Assembly (NCBI RefSeq): GCF_003951095.1
Contig: NZ_QXGL01000010.1
Span: 1-41,688 of the forward strand
Source of the DNA: Bifidobacterium goeldii
Lineage (GTDB): Bacteria; Actinomycetota; Actinomycetes; Actinomycetales; Bifidobacteriaceae
Direction of reading: 5' to 3'
DNA: 41,688 nucleotides
Each line of letters starts with the position of its first letter. Within the stretch, counting starts at the first letter, position 1. A program made the position numbers and the translations under genes. The notes under the pieces were generated by a model. The model was not told where the DNA came from, made no database searches, and saw only the letters and a list, made by a program, of their open reading frames with translations. Positions 1 through 8,393 of this stretch are shown here, piece by piece.

Positions 1-40
1 TGATAACGGAATCGCGCTTGTTGGCAGCGCATAGCGCCGC

Positions 41-95
41 GACGCTCCCCCACCCGGCTTCGCCGGGAGCCCCCTCAGCCGAGGGGGCCAAGAGC
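41..95. repeat. Dispersed palindromic repeat, copy 1
   Basis: The stretch begins GACGCTCCCCCA, carries a small hairpin CCCGGC-ttc-GCCGGG and then a larger one, GCCCCCTC-agcc-GAGGGGGC, ending in CAAGAGC. The same architecture recurs at 15816-15872 (GACGCTCCCTCA, short GC hairpin, AGCTCCCTCAGCCGAGGGAGCC). It lies in non-coding DNA downstream of the gene at 354-1733. It looks like a REP/BIME-type or MITE-derived element; no protein is encoded. What it does is unknown. Confidence 0.6.
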
Positions 96-162
96 TACCG
101 CCAGCATTGAGAAGCGTTGAACACTTATTATCGAGGCAGTGAGTGCTGTCACTGGGAACACA

Positions 163-184
163 GTATCGCGCGCAAGCGCGATAC
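163..184. other. Perfect hairpin with GCAA tetraloop
   Basis: GTATCGCGC (163-171), loop GCAA and GCGCGATAC (176-184) form a perfect 9-bp stem closed by a GNRA-type tetraloop. It sits about 170 bases beyond the stop of the gene ending at 354 and past that gene's likely terminator. No T-run follows on either strand, so it is not a standard intrinsic terminator. The rest of 1-353 holds no gene that I can support. Confidence 0.45.
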
Positions 185-272
185 CGATACAACAAGCATG
201 CGCATCATACACATAAAAATGCGAAGAGCCTGGTGTCACGCGGTGGACGTGCCGAGCATGGGCACAAACAAG

Positions 273-311
273 AACGCCCGGGCGACGCGTTTCGGCGTCA
301 TACCGGGCGTT
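273..311 (-). terminator. Probable terminator of the DUF4190-type gene
   Basis: AACGCCCGG (273-281) pairs perfectly with CCGGGCGTT (303-311), and an inner GACGC/GCGTC pair extends the structure. On the minus strand the stem is followed by a T-rich TCTTGTTTGT. It lies about 45 bases past the stop codon at 354, in the right place to end that transcript. Confidence 0.65.
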
Positions 312-353
312 GTGTGAATGCCGGCGGCGATCATGCAGCCGCACCCGCGTATG

Positions 354-1733
354 TCACTGCTGTTCGGTGTAGGTTTTGTCGACGACGGACTGGCCGCTAG
401 CGGTGTGCATGTAGACGCGCACCTGGGCGGGGCCGGTGGTCTGGCAGGTGGTACCCAGCATGTCAGCAATCGACTGGAAGGTCGAATCGTTGCTGCTCAG
501 CGCGGAAGCGATCGAGCTGCTGGCAGACGCATACGAATCCGGCACGGTGTAGTCGTAGATCAGCGTGTCACCTTCAGCGCGCGCGACGACCGTGATGCCG
601 CTGTCAGCGAACTGCTGCGCCTGCTGCTGCACCTCCTGCTGAACCGCGTCGGAATTGACGAATTCAGAGACGGTTGGCAGCAGCGAATCGTCGCCCTGGC
701 TGGAGTCGGAGCCTGTGCTCGAATCAGTGTTGGAATCCGTATTCGAATCAGAGTTCTGCTCACTGTTCAGATCATTGTCAGTGGAATCAGCCTCATCTTT
801 GAGCGACTGGTCGAGCTCGTCAAGTCCCTTCGAGTCGGAACCAGAATTGCCATCCGCCTGCTGGCTGCTGGACGTGTCGTACGAGGAAACGCTGTTGCTA
901 GCACTGTTGATAGTGCTGATACCAACGGCAACCAGCGCGAGAGACAACAGCAAACTGAGGGTAGATATCACAATGCCAGCGATAGCCAATCCCTTGCCTT
1001 TACCGCCCCGCTTCTTGATCTGGTTAAGACCAACAATGCTCACAATCAGGCCGACGAGCGCAATCAGGAACGAAAACACAAAGCCAACGATCGCGCACAC
1101 ATTCCATGAATCATTGTGCTGCTGGTAGGGGTCGCCATACGCTCCGTTGTAGCCTTGCGGCGGGTAGGGCTGGCCGGACTGATCATACTGGCCGTACGGC
1201 GGCTGGCCCGGCTGCGCGTAGGCAGGCTGACCGGCCTGGCCAGGCTGCGCGGACTGCGCGTATGCGGGTTGCTCGTAAGGATTAGGCGCTGCTGCTGGCG
1301 CTGCTGCTGGTGTTGCCGGCGCAGGCTGACCATACTGGCCATATTCCGGCTGTGGCGGCACCGGCTGGGCCGGATACTGCTGGGCCGGATACTGCTGGGT
1401 TGGCTCCGACTGCGCAGATTGTGCAGGCTGACCATACGGATTGGGCTGCGCATACGGCTGCGATTGCGCAGGCTGACCATACGGAGACGCCGGCGCTCCC
1501 GCAGCGGGGAACGCTTGCGTCGGCTGCTCATCAGGTGCGCCAGCGCCCGGAGCGCCCGCGGTCGGCAATGGCATGGTCGCCGTTGGATCAGTTGGAGGAT
1601 TCACCGGGAACGCTTGCGTTGGCTGCTCGCCAAACGTAGGATTGCTCGCTGCAGGCATAGCCTGTGTCGGCTGCTCACCACCTTGCTGCGCGTCAAATGG
1701 AATCTGCGGCTCATTGCCGTTTGGGTCCGTCAT
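354..1733 (-). CDS. DUF4190-type membrane protein with proline/glutamine-rich cytoplasmic N-terminus
   Basis: 459 residues from the ATG at 1733, chosen because AAGAGGGGG stands 5 bases upstream; a longer reading from 1832 has no such site. Residues 1-205 are rich in Pro, Gln, Ala, Gly and Tyr (repeats such as YGQPAQ). Two hydrophobic segments at about 212-236 and 248-273 are joined by a short basic loop, the usual DUF4190 arrangement. Residues 280-355 are Ser/Asp/Asn-rich, and a small folded domain closes the chain; it resembles DUF4854-type extracytoplasmic domains, which is a weaker call. Three copies of EQPTQA (about 20, 36 and 69) recur in the zinc-ribbon protein at 9568-10911 and look like Ser/Thr-kinase acceptor motifs. 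Function is unknown; a cell-envelope role is inference. Confidence 0.8.
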   Translation of the reverse strand: MTDPNGNEPQIPFDAQQGGEQPTQAMPAASNPTFGEQPTQAFPVNPPTDPTATMPLPTAGAPGAGAPDEQPTQAFPAAGAPASPYGQPAQSQPYAQPNPYGQPAQSAQSEPTQQYPAQQYPAQPVPPQPEYGQYGQPAPATPAAAPAAAPNPYEQPAYAQSAQPGQAGQPAYAQPGQPPYGQYDQSGQPYPPQGYNGAYGDPYQQHNDSWNVCAIVGFVFSFLIALVGLIVSIVGLNQIKKRGGKGKGLAIAGIVISTLSLLLSLALVAVGISTINSASNSVSSYDTSSSQQADGNSGSDSKGLDELDQSLKDEADSTDNDLNSEQNSDSNTDSNTDSSTGSDSSQGDDSLLPTVSEFVNSDAVQQEVQQQAQQFADSGITVVARAEGDTLIYDYTVPDSYASASSSIASALSSNDSTFQSIADMLGTTCQTTGPAQVRVYMHTASGQSVVDKTYTEQQ

Positions 1734-1911
1734 TGTCCCCCTCTTTTCTTGCATGTCGCCGATGCCATGCCGGCGGCTCCCTTCACCCCGATAGCAACGG
1801 AGCTGGCGACCGCTGTGTTCGCCTATATGCAACGCTACACGCTCACACTTGGAACACGCACATTCGTTGCGAATTGTTCACTTTGAGGCAGCTATAAACA
1901 GCTACAAGCAG

Positions 1912-2991
1912 CTACGGGCGGCGAGGAGCACTATGAGCGTGACGCATCACACGCCATGGCATATATCGCACGCGTCGCACCACAGCCACCATCAGCCAAC
2001 CACCAACTACGCCGATAACCACGGTCAATATCGTCAACGTCTTCGCGTCGTACAAATCATTCGGGTCGGGTGCCGGCACGGGAATCGGCTCACGATGGCC
2101 GGAAACTAACAGTCGTTGCGTATTGACACCGTACGGCGTGCACGTCATCAGCGTTATGCGATCTTCCCCGGGCACAATGCGCAGCTGCGAGGTATCGTCA
2201 GGTTCGATCACGCTAATGCGATCAACCTCATAGCCAAGCGTCTCGCCCATCACTTCAATGTAGAAAAAATCGCCCACTTGCATCTCATCAAGGCGCGTAA
2301 ACATCATTGCGGAAACGAGTCCGCGATGGCCAGTAATCACCGAATGGGTAGATTGGCCACCGACCGGCAGCGAGGTGCCGTACAGGTGGCCGGCACCGGA
2401 GGCGAGCGCCTCCTCGGATGTACCGTGCCAGATCGGCAGATCTACCGAGATTTTTGGAATGCGAATCGCGCCCATTATTTCATGATCAGCGTTCAGCAGC
2501 GACTGATATTCCTTATCTTTTGACGCAGCTGAATCCTCGCCTTTCGCCTGCGAAGCACCCTCATGCGCAGAGAAGGGGTCAATCGCCTCGCCAAGCACCG
2601 GCTGGCCTGACTTCGCGAGCCGCTTATTGTAAGCGCGCGCAGCCACCAGCGCTTCTTTCGCGCGCGGATACGGCCATCCAGCAACCTGACTGGCTGCCTG
2701 CCCTGAAGTGCCAGCCAGCTGTGCCGCGCTCTGAAACTGCCATACCACAGGGAATCCGCCGACGATCAGCGCAGCAGTCACCAGCAGAATAATGAATGCG
2801 CGCATGATCATCAGCGAGCGCTTCAACCGGCGGCGTTCGGCAACGATATCGGCGATATTGGTTGCCTGTGCAAACGTGCGCGGAGAGTATGGCTCGCGTG
2901 CTGCGAGGGCCTGCGCTGATTTCGCAGATTGCGCGGATTCCGCGGCTCGCGCTGATCGCGCTGATCGAGAGTGAGCGGGCGCATGACGCAT
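1912..2991 (-). CDS. srtC: Class C (pilus-type) sortase
   Basis: 359 residues. Sortase transpeptidases cleave a C-terminal sorting signal and join pilins to each other or to the wall. Visible parts: Ala/Ser-rich N-terminal tail, membrane segment at about 61-84, a DPF lid motif at 138-140 typical of class C enzymes, catalytic His in TGHRG (H222), catalytic Cys in TLMTCTPYG (C284), Arg in TQRLLVSGHR (R293), and a second membrane segment at about 318-338. CAGGAG lies 9 bases before the ATG, inside the end of the acylphosphatase gene, whose stop is 4 bases upstream, so the two are probably co-translated. Pilus sortases usually sit beside pilin genes with LPxTG signals; none is present here, so it may be a lone housekeeping-type or relocated copy. 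Confidence 0.9.
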   Translation of the reverse strand: MRHAPAHSRSARSARAAESAQSAKSAQALAAREPYSPRTFAQATNIADIVAERRRLKRSLMIMRAFIILLVTAALIVGGFPVVWQFQSAAQLAGTSGQAASQVAGWPYPRAKEALVAARAYNKRLAKSGQPVLGEAIDPFSAHEGASQAKGEDSAASKDKEYQSLLNADHEIMGAIRIPKISVDLPIWHGTSEEALASGAGHLYGTSLPVGGQSTHSVITGHRGLVSAMMFTRLDEMQVGDFFYIEVMGETLGYEVDRISVIEPDDTSQLRIVPGEDRITLMTCTPYGVNTQRLLVSGHREPIPVPAPDPNDLYDAKTLTILTVVIGVVGGWLMVAVVRRVRYMPWRVMRHAHSAPRRP

Positions 2992-2995
2992 ACGA

Positions 2996-3310
2996 TCACC
3001 GCTCCTGAAATACGCGGAATGCTGCGGTAATATCCGTGTTCACTGGTAGCTGTTCAACGGCTACGTGTTCGACTCGACTCCATTTCGGCCCAGCTTTCAG
3101 CGCAGAGAGCAGTCGCGCGATTTGCGCGCGAGTGCCTTGCGCGTCCACTTCAACGGAACCGTCATAGCAGTTGCGCACCCAGCCGCCTACGCCAATATCG
3201 CGCGCGGTCATCACAGTGAAGTAGCGGAAACCCACGCCTTGCACCAGTCCGGTAACCGTGGCGTGAATGTGCACGCGATCGTCAGCATGCGCGGCGCTGT
3301 CAGTGCTCAT
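2996..3310 (-). CDS. acyP: Acylphosphatase
   Basis: 104 residues, the usual size. It hydrolyses acyl phosphates such as acetyl phosphate in the cytoplasm. The family signature GLVQGVGFR is present with the phosphate-binding Arg (R29), and the catalytic Asn lies in GGWVRN (N47). I chose the ATG at 3310 because AGGAG lies 6 bases upstream; the ATG at 3316 would leave no spacing from that site. It is followed within 4 bases by the sortase gene. In bifidobacteria, which make acetyl phosphate through the phosphoketolase pathway, such an enzyme could drain excess acyl phosphate; that link is inference. Confidence 0.93.
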   Translation of the reverse strand: MSTDSAAHADDRVHIHATVTGLVQGVGFRYFTVMTARDIGVGGWVRNCYDGSVEVDAQGTRAQIARLLSALKAGPKWSRVEHVAVEQLPVNTDITAAFRVFQER

Positions 3311-3347
3311 TGTCATCTCCTGGCTCGGCCATCTCCTGGCTCACCGG

Positions 3348-4163
3348 TCAGATGAATGCGCGCGCGCCAAAAATCGCCGTACCCACGCGTACGATCGTGG
3401 ATCCTTCTTCGATGGCGAGCGTCATGTCTTGCGTCATGCCCATAGACAGTTCGGTGCAATGCTCAGTGCCAGGCGTCTTGGAGGCGAGGATAGCGTCGCG
3501 CGTGCGGCGCAAATGCGCGAATCCGGCGCGGATGGTTGCCTCATCGTTCACGTGCGCGCCGATAGTCATCAAACCGCGCAGTTCAAGACCGTCCATTGCA
3601 GCGATCTGCTCCGCGAGTTCGATTGCTTCGCTTGGCTCGCAGCCGGACTTTGATGCTTCGCCAGATTCGTTGACTTCGAGCAGTACGCCGACGGTAATAT
3701 CGCGTGCGACTGCGCGGCGAGCAATGCGCTCAGCGAGTTCGAGACCATCCACGGATTCGATAGTGTCCACGATGGGCAGAATCTTGCCGATTTTGTTCGC
3801 TTGCAGTTGGCCGATGAGATGGAATGGCACGGTTTCGTGATCGCTGCCGGCCGCATCGGTAGCGCCAAGATTGAGGCCGCGCTCGGCACATAACCGCTGC
3901 AATCCTTCGGCTTTGGCCATCACTTCTTGCGGGCGGTTCTCGCCAATCATGCGCACGCCGGCGTCGATGGCAGCCATAATTTCGCCAACATCACGGGTTT
4001 TAGTTGCTGCTAGCAGCTGTACTGAGCCGGATTCACGGCCAGCTTGTTGTTCGCTCAGCCTGATCGTATCGAGCACGCGATGTACACCGTCTCGAATCTG
4101 CGTTGCGCGCTCCTCGCTAATGGTTTCATTGGCGAGGTCTTTGTGATCCATATAAGCCGTCAT
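3348..4163 (-). CDS. YggS/PLPBP family pyridoxal 5'-phosphate-binding protein
   Basis: 271 residues from the ATG at 4163 (GGGGAG with 5-base spacing; a GTG two codons upstream sits inside the site). Fold-type III PLP homeostasis protein. The PLP lysine lies in LLAATKTR (K55). Other family signatures are IGENRPQE, HLIGQLQANK, EVNESGEASKSG and LSMGMTQDM. Members bind PLP and influence cofactor and amino-acid balance but have no proven enzyme activity. In many actinobacteria the gene is beside ftsZ/sepF; here it lies upstream of acyP, 37 bases away, likely in one transcript. Confidence 0.93.
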   Translation of the reverse strand: MTAYMDHKDLANETISEERATQIRDGVHRVLDTIRLSEQQAGRESGSVQLLAATKTRDVGEIMAAIDAGVRMIGENRPQEVMAKAEGLQRLCAERGLNLGATDAAGSDHETVPFHLIGQLQANKIGKILPIVDTIESVDGLELAERIARRAVARDITVGVLLEVNESGEASKSGCEPSEAIELAEQIAAMDGLELRGLMTIGAHVNDEATIRAGFAHLRRTRDAILASKTPGTEHCTELSMGMTQDMTLAIEEGSTIVRVGTAIFGARAFI

Positions 4164-4290
4164 GTCCACTCCCCTGATTGATCTGTCACCATCCTATCCA
4201 GCATCTATCCAAAGTGTGCATTTCCGGTCTATACCGATACCCCCTAAGCGCCGTACGTGAGCCGGATATGCACACCAACGTATTTGAGCC

Positions 4291-5319
4291 TTACACGAAG
4301 GGATCGTCGGGGATGCGGCGGTCGGCGGTATTGGCAGCGACTCGCTCCCAAGAGAATCGGTCTAACAGATCAACCGGCATACATGGCTCAGGCTGGTCAA
4401 TCAGCCCTAAGAGCCACGCACAGTAGCCGATCACCTGTTCAGGCTGAATGCCCCGCTTGCGCAATGCGCCCATATCCAGCGACCGTTCACGCTTAGCCAA
4501 ACGGCGACCGGCCGCGTTATCAATTAACGGCAAATGCGCAAACGCCAGTTCAAGACAATCCGTTTTATCAGTCTCTCCGCCGAAGCCGCCATCCACCAGT
4601 CGATCGCGAATATACAGTTGCAATGCGGTCGATCGCAGCAGGTCGCGCCCGCGCACTACATCATCAACACCCTGCAGCAGATCATCAACAGTAACGACCA
4701 GCTGGTAGGCAAACAGCCCGTCTGCACGGCGGAGCACCGTGTCCCCAAGGTCGCACGCAAGGTTGAACGTTTGCGGCCCGTATACGCGATCAGTGAATCT
4801 GCACACCGCGCGCGAGCTCGCCGGCGTCGGCATGGCAATGCGCAGCGAATGCTGATCTCCTGCAGCAAGACGTGCGCGTACTGTTTCGGGCTGTTCGCTC
4901 CATGCGCGACGGCAAGTGCCCGGGTAGATGATAAAACGGTCGCCTTCTTGCGGAGCCGATGCGGCGCGAATATCCGCGCGCGAACAAAAACAGGGGTAGA
5001 TTAACGGCAGGCGAGCGGCATGCGATGGCGCCGATGGTTCGGCTGGCATTGCGCGCAGGATCGCTAACGCCTGCTCATAGTGTTCGTGGCGCTGCGATTG
5101 GTATACCGGATCCCCATCCCAGTCCAAGCCGAGCCATGTCAAATCGTCCATAATCCAACGGTCAGCGTCTGGCAGCACGCGGGGAGTATCAATATCTTCG
5201 ATGCGCAGTAGCATGCGCCCGCCCTGCGCGCGTGACGATAGCCATGCGGCGAGCATCGCGTATATGTTGCCGATATGCATGCGGCCGGATGGTGTGGGCG
5301 CAAAACGACCGGTTACCAT
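4291..5319 (-). CDS. gluQ: Glutamyl-Q tRNA(Asp) synthetase-like protein
   Basis: 342 residues from the ATG at 5319. This is a truncated class I glutamyl-tRNA synthetase without the anticodon-binding domain. [14 protein letters not shown] carries the HIGH-type motif (HIGN, 15-18), RIEDIDTPR follows, and the KMSKS equivalent is LAKRERS near 276-280. The zinc-site pattern of E. coli YadB is visible as CFC, then Y and C in YPGTC. In E. coli this enzyme glutamylates queuosine in tRNA-Asp. No queuosine-pathway gene is visible in this window, so the actual substrate is uncertain. The start overlaps the stop of the DUF3152 gene (ATGGTAA), showing translational coupling. Confidence 0.88.
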   Translation of the reverse strand: MVTGRFAPTPSGRMHIGNIYAMLAAWLSSRAQGGRMLLRIEDIDTPRVLPDADRWIMDDLTWLGLDWDGDPVYQSQRHEHYEQALAILRAMPAEPSAPSHAARLPLIYPCFCSRADIRAASAPQEGDRFIIYPGTCRRAWSEQPETVRARLAAGDQHSLRIAMPTPASSRAVCRFTDRVYGPQTFNLACDLGDTVLRRADGLFAYQLVVTVDDLLQGVDDVVRGRDLLRSTALQLYIRDRLVDGGFGGETDKTDCLELAFAHLPLIDNAAGRRLAKRERSLDMGALRKRGIQPEQVIGYCAWLLGLIDQPEPCMPVDLLDRFSWERVAANTADRRIPDDPFV

Positions 5320-6110
5320 CGCGCCCAGAGCTCCGAATCGAGCGGCCATTCGTTGATCGTGCAGCCGCGCAATGACATCGATTGTTGTTGCATCAGCGGC
5401 GCAGGCTCGCCTGGCGCTGGGCATACGGTTTCATTGTCAGCGTGGCCGAGCCGGTGGCCGGTTTCATGGTTGATTACCATCGTGCGATAGTTCGCCAACG
5501 ATCCGCCGCCTTTATTCCAACTGTCAGTAGGCGCGTTCCAACGGTCAGCGTTCATAATCACACTGTTGCCTACTCGGCAGCTGTACTGTTCCGAGCATCC
5601 TTGCGCGAACGATTTCATGGTTTGTGCTTCAGCGAGCACGAATGTCATATCGCAAGCGTTCGCATCAGTGCTCGGTGTGAACGTCAAGCCAGCACGCGGC
5701 CAACCGTGTGGATCATTCAGTGTGGCGTAAATCGTACGCTCAAATTCGCCAATATCACCAACATTGCCCTCGCTGGTCACGCAATAGGTGAAAGTATGCT
5801 GCGGTTTGCCGCTCGCTTGCGCAGTTTGTTCAGCTTTACTCGCGATGGTCTGCCGCTGCTTATCGCTGAATGGGCGGGATAAATCATACCCGTCGCTATG
5901 CGGCACCTGCTTGCGCTGCAATGTGCCAGATGACTGAGCGGACGCCTGCGCGTTGGCAGCCGCTTGTGCAAGTTCATATCTGCGCGTCATCGGCACGCGT
6001 GACACGTCAGCGTGAATCAACGCGATAAAACCGATAACCAGCAGTACTGGAATAACAAAAACGACGATACGCCGGATAAGCTGCATCCAGCGATCGTCGT
6101 TTCTCGTCAT
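5313..6110 (-). CDS. DUF3152 protein, probable secreted/membrane-anchored zinc metalloprotease-like
   Basis: 265 residues. A membrane segment at about 11-31 anchors or exports the chain, followed by an Ala/Gln-rich linker and a conserved C-terminal domain. The HETGHRLGH motif (HExxH plus third His) marks a metallopeptidase-like zinc site, and the actinobacterial DUF3152 ending with [15 protein letters not shown] is recognisable. Proteolysis has not been shown for most members. No Shine-Dalgarno site precedes the ATG; instead TATAAT lies 8 bases upstream, so translation may be leaderless. The stop overlaps the start of the gluQ-like gene by 7 bases. Confidence 0.85.
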   Translation of the reverse strand: MTRNDDRWMQLIRRIVVFVIPVLLVIGFIALIHADVSRVPMTRRYELAQAAANAQASAQSSGTLQRKQVPHSDGYDLSRPFSDKQRQTIASKAEQTAQASGKPQHTFTYCVTSEGNVGDIGEFERTIYATLNDPHGWPRAGLTFTPSTDANACDMTFVLAEAQTMKSFAQGCSEQYSCRVGNSVIMNADRWNAPTDSWNKGGGSLANYRTMVINHETGHRLGHADNETVCPAPGEPAPLMQQQSMSLRGCTINEWPLDSELWARW

Positions 6111-6118
6111 AGTGAGTT

Positions 6119-6124
6119 ATTATA
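6119..6124 (-). promoter_or_regulatory. Likely -10 box giving a leaderless DUF3152 mRNA
   Basis: Read on the minus strand, TATAAT is followed by AACTCACT and then the ATG at 6110. With initiation 6-8 bases past the -10 box, the transcript would begin at or within about two bases of the start codon. No ribosome-binding site is present in these 8 bases. The -35 region is poor and falls inside the end of the aquaporin gene. Confidence 0.5.
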
Positions 6125-6134
6125 CGGGCGCTCG

Positions 6135-6869
6135 TCACGCACCGAAGAAGAACTTGAACAGCCAGCAGCCGATAATCGCACCCACGATCGGGGCGACGAC
6201 CGGAATCCACGCCTCGTTCCAGCGCGAAGTGCCCTTGGACGGGATCGGCAGGACAGCGTGCAGCAGTCGCGGCATAAGATCACGCGCCGGGTTCAGGCCA
6301 GGGCCAGTCGGGCCGCCCATGGAGGTCACCAAGCCCCACACGATGAAGCCGACGACGATGGAGGCAGCAGCGTAATCCTGCTTGCCCCAATCCAGCGAAA
6401 GGCAGCACAGCGCGCCGAAAACGAGCACGAGCGTGCCGAACATCTCGTTGAGGAAGTAGTTGGCCTTGTCGTTGTGTGCGTCGGTGGTGCAGAAGGTGCC
6501 CAGGATCGCCTCAGCGTCCTCGGTCTCCTTGTAGTGCGGCCAGTAGGTCAGGTAGACGATGAACTGACCAACTGCGGCGCCGAGCAGCTGCGCGATGATG
6601 TACGGCAGCACTTCGTTCCACGGGAACAGGCCGTTGATGGCCTGCGCGAGGGTCATAGCCGGGTTGATGTGTGCACCGGAAACGCTACCGAACATGAGCA
6701 CCGGGAACATGACGCCGAAGCCGTAGCCCATGGCGATGTTCAGCCAGCCAGCATGATGGCCCTTGGTGTTCTTGAGTTCGACATTGGCGACGGAGCCGTT
6801 GCCGAAGATCATCAGGATGGCCGTACCAAAGAACTCGGCAGCCAGTTTGGTAAAGAGGGAGTATTCCAC
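6135..6869 (-). CDS. MIP-family channel, aquaglyceroporin type
   Basis: 244 residues with GTG start at 6869 preceded by a purine-rich GAAGAAAAGAAGAAG. Six membrane segments and two half-helices are apparent. The two pore motifs are NPAMT and NPARD; Asp after the second NPA, as in NPARD of E. coli GlpF, is the feature that separates glycerol facilitators from strict water channels. SGAHINPAM and GLNPARDLMPR fit the family. Likely imports glycerol or other small polyols, or exchanges water. It stands alone, with no glycerol kinase nearby. Confidence 0.92.
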   Translation of the reverse strand: MEYSLFTKLAAEFFGTAILMIFGNGSVANVELKNTKGHHAGWLNIAMGYGFGVMFPVLMFGSVSGAHINPAMTLAQAINGLFPWNEVLPYIIAQLLGAAVGQFIVYLTYWPHYKETEDAEAILGTFCTTDAHNDKANYFLNEMFGTLVLVFGALCCLSLDWGKQDYAAASIVVGFIVWGLVTSMGGPTGPGLNPARDLMPRLLHAVLPIPSKGTSRWNEAWIPVVAPIVGAIIGCWLFKFFFGA

Positions 6870-7018
6870 TGCTTCTTCTTTTCTTCCTAATAATTGGGTG
6901 AATTGACTGCTTTCAGCAAGCAGGAGTCAAGCAAACTAGGCAAGTGTACGCCGAGGGCTGAACGATTTTCTCATGATTGCGCACCCAGCTTGTCAATCTC
7001 ATCAGCCGCACCCCCATT

Positions 7019-7141
7019 TGTGACGCGGAGCGTGACCGGGAGCGAAGCACGTGAAATCACAAATCACACAAACGTTGGAAAATAAGGGTTTTTGGGCCCG
7101 CTGATAGCATACCCCCGCTCCCCGTCACGCTCCGCGTCGCA
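7019..7141. repeat. Inverted-repeat element with 26-bp arms
   Basis: The left arm (7019-7044) starts TGTGACGCGGAGCGTGAC and the right arm (7116-7141) is its reverse complement with two mismatches; 71 bases lie between. It occupies the gap between the tRNA-Lys terminator and the aquaporin gene. No protein is encoded in 6870-7181. Further toward the aquaporin gene a shorter inverted repeat TTGACT...AGTCAA is seen at 6903-6930. Confidence 0.65.
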
Positions 7142-7142
7142 A

Positions 7143-7175
7143 AACAAAAAAGGCACTGACCGAAGTCAGTGCCTT
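7143..7175 (-). terminator. Intrinsic terminator of tRNA-Lys
   Basis: AAGGCACTGAC (7150-7160), loop CGAA and GTCAGTGCCTT (7165-7175) form a perfect 11-bp stem. On the minus strand it is followed by TTTTTTGTTTT. It lies directly 3' of the tRNA gene. Confidence 0.93.
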
Positions 7176-7181
7176 AGCTGT

Positions 7182-7254
7182 GCCCCCGCAGGGATTCGAA
7201 CCCTGGACACGCTGATTAAGAGTCAGCTGCTCTAACCAACTGAGCTACAGGGGC
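7182..7254 (-). tRNA. tRNA-Lys (anticodon CTT)
   Basis: 73 bases. On the minus strand GCCCCTG pairs with CGGGGGC (acceptor), followed by AGCTCAGTTGGTTAGAGC (D arm), anticodon stem GCTGA/TCAGC with loop CTCTTAA, so anticodon CTT reading AAG, and T arm CAGGG-TTCGAAT-CCCTG. CCA is not encoded. A promoter and a terminator flank it closely, so it is a single-gene transcript. Confidence 0.97.
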
Positions 7255-7293
7255 GTTGGTTAGTTGTTGAAGTGTTCCTTGCAACGAGTGACA

Positions 7294-7321
7294 AATATAC
7301 TCAGATTCTCGCAGCTCGCAA
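7294..7321 (-). promoter_or_regulatory. tRNA-Lys promoter
   Basis: On the minus strand TTGCGA (7316-7321) and TATATT (7294-7299) are separated by 16 bases, placing the start near 7287, about 30 bases upstream of the mature tRNA. Confidence 0.6.
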
Positions 7322-7453
7322 CTCACGGCGTGTTGCCTTTATTTCCAACGGTTTTCAAAACTGCGTTTGTATTGACCGCGTCGCACAGAACGCTTACTTC
7401 AATCACCCATCGCGCGTATATTCACAGATTCATCACATCCCGAGCAGTCAGAA

Positions 7454-7485
7454 GCATCCTCGCTTTCGAGCATCCTCGCTTTCGA
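7454..7485. repeat. 16-bp tandem duplication
   Basis: GCATCCTCGCTTTCGA occurs twice in exact tandem (7454-7469 and 7470-7485), just beyond the terminator of the ribosomal operon. The rest of 7255-7489 holds the tRNA promoter and no gene that I can support. Confidence 0.75.
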
Positions 7486-7489
7486 ATAC

Positions 7490-7527
7490 AAAAAAGCCCC
7501 CGCCGGGCGGCGAACCACTCGACGGGG
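7490..7527 (-). terminator. Terminator of the rpsF-ssb-rpsR-rplI operon
   Basis: On the minus strand CCCCGTCG pairs with CGGCGGGG, with the run TTTTTT directly after the GC-rich arm. It lies about 65 bases beyond the rplI stop. Confidence 0.8.
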
Positions 7528-7592
7528 ACAATGCTTAAGCTCAGACTGTATTGAGTCTGGATGATTCCGGTGGAACGAGCCACCGGAATGGA

Positions 7593-8039
7593 TCACTCAG
7601 CGACGACCTTCACGAAGAAGGAAGCAGTGATCTCCGGGTGAAGAGCAACCTTAGCCGGGAAGTCACCGGTGGTCTTGATGGTCTCGACCTCGATGGACTT
7701 CGGGTTGACCGCAGCCTTGTCGGACAGAGCGAGAGCGATAGCCTCGGCGGAGATACCACCGAACAGCTTGCCGGACTCGGACACCTTAGCAGCGATCTCG
7801 ACAGTGGTGCCTTCGATAGCAGCCTTAGCAGCAACAGCTTCCTCACGGGTAGCAACAGCCTTGGCAAGGCGAGCGCGCTTCATCTGCACGATCTGAGCCT
7901 CAGCACCCTTGGACCAAGCGAAAGCGAGGCCCTGCGGGATCAGGTAGTTGCGAGCGTAGCCGGCCTTGACTTCAACGACGTCACCGGAGTGGCCGAGGTT
8001 GGAGACAGTCTGGGTGAGAATAACCTTGGTATCAGCCAT
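7593..8039 (-). CDS. rplI: 50S ribosomal protein L9
   Basis: 148 residues, standard length. The N-terminal signature [20 protein letters not shown] and the following [13 protein letters not shown] identify L9, which binds 23S rRNA domain V; a helical linker (about 40-75) joins the C-terminal domain. AGGAGGATAGGAAC precedes the ATG. Last gene of the operon, 15 bases after rpsR, and followed by a terminator. Confidence 0.98.
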   Translation of the reverse strand: MADTKVILTQTVSNLGHSGDVVEVKAGYARNYLIPQGLAFAWSKGAEAQIVQMKRARLAKAVATREEAVAAKAAIEGTTVEIAAKVSESGKLFGGISAEAIALALSDKAAVNPKSIEVETIKTTGDFPAKVALHPEITASFFVKVVAE

Positions 8040-8054
8040 GTTCCTATCCTCCTA

Positions 8055-8303
8055 TCAGCGACCCGAAGTAGCGTACGGCAGCAGAGCCATCTCGCGGGCG
8101 TTCTTGATCGCCTTCGAGAGCTCGCGCTGCTCCTGCACGGACACGCCGGTGATACGACGGGAACGGATCTTGCCGCGATCGGAGATGAACTTGCGCAGCA
8201 GCGCAACGTCCTTGTAATCGATCTCGGTGATCTTAGCAGCCTTCAGTGGGTTCGGCTTCTTCTTGAACGGCTTGACCGGCGGTTGCGGCCTCTTGCGTGA
8301 CAT
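8055..8303 (-). CDS. rpsR: 30S ribosomal protein S18
   Basis: 82 residues. A basic N-terminus ([16 protein letters not shown]) leads into the S18 core with [21 protein letters not shown] and [20 protein letters not shown]. It binds S6 in the 30S platform. AAGGAG lies 8 bases upstream of the ATG. No zinc-ribbon cysteines are present, so this is a zinc-independent form. Confidence 0.98.
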   Translation of the reverse strand: MSRKRPQPPVKPFKKKPNPLKAAKITEIDYKDVALLRKFISDRGKIRSRRITGVSVQEQRELSKAIKNAREMALLPYATSGR

Positions 8304-8393
8304 GTGATGTTCTCCTTAAAAACTGTGATTGATTCGCCTGGTGACAAGCGAAGCAAGAAATCGTGTGTGTGGATCGGCGTGAAGTGACGCGGA

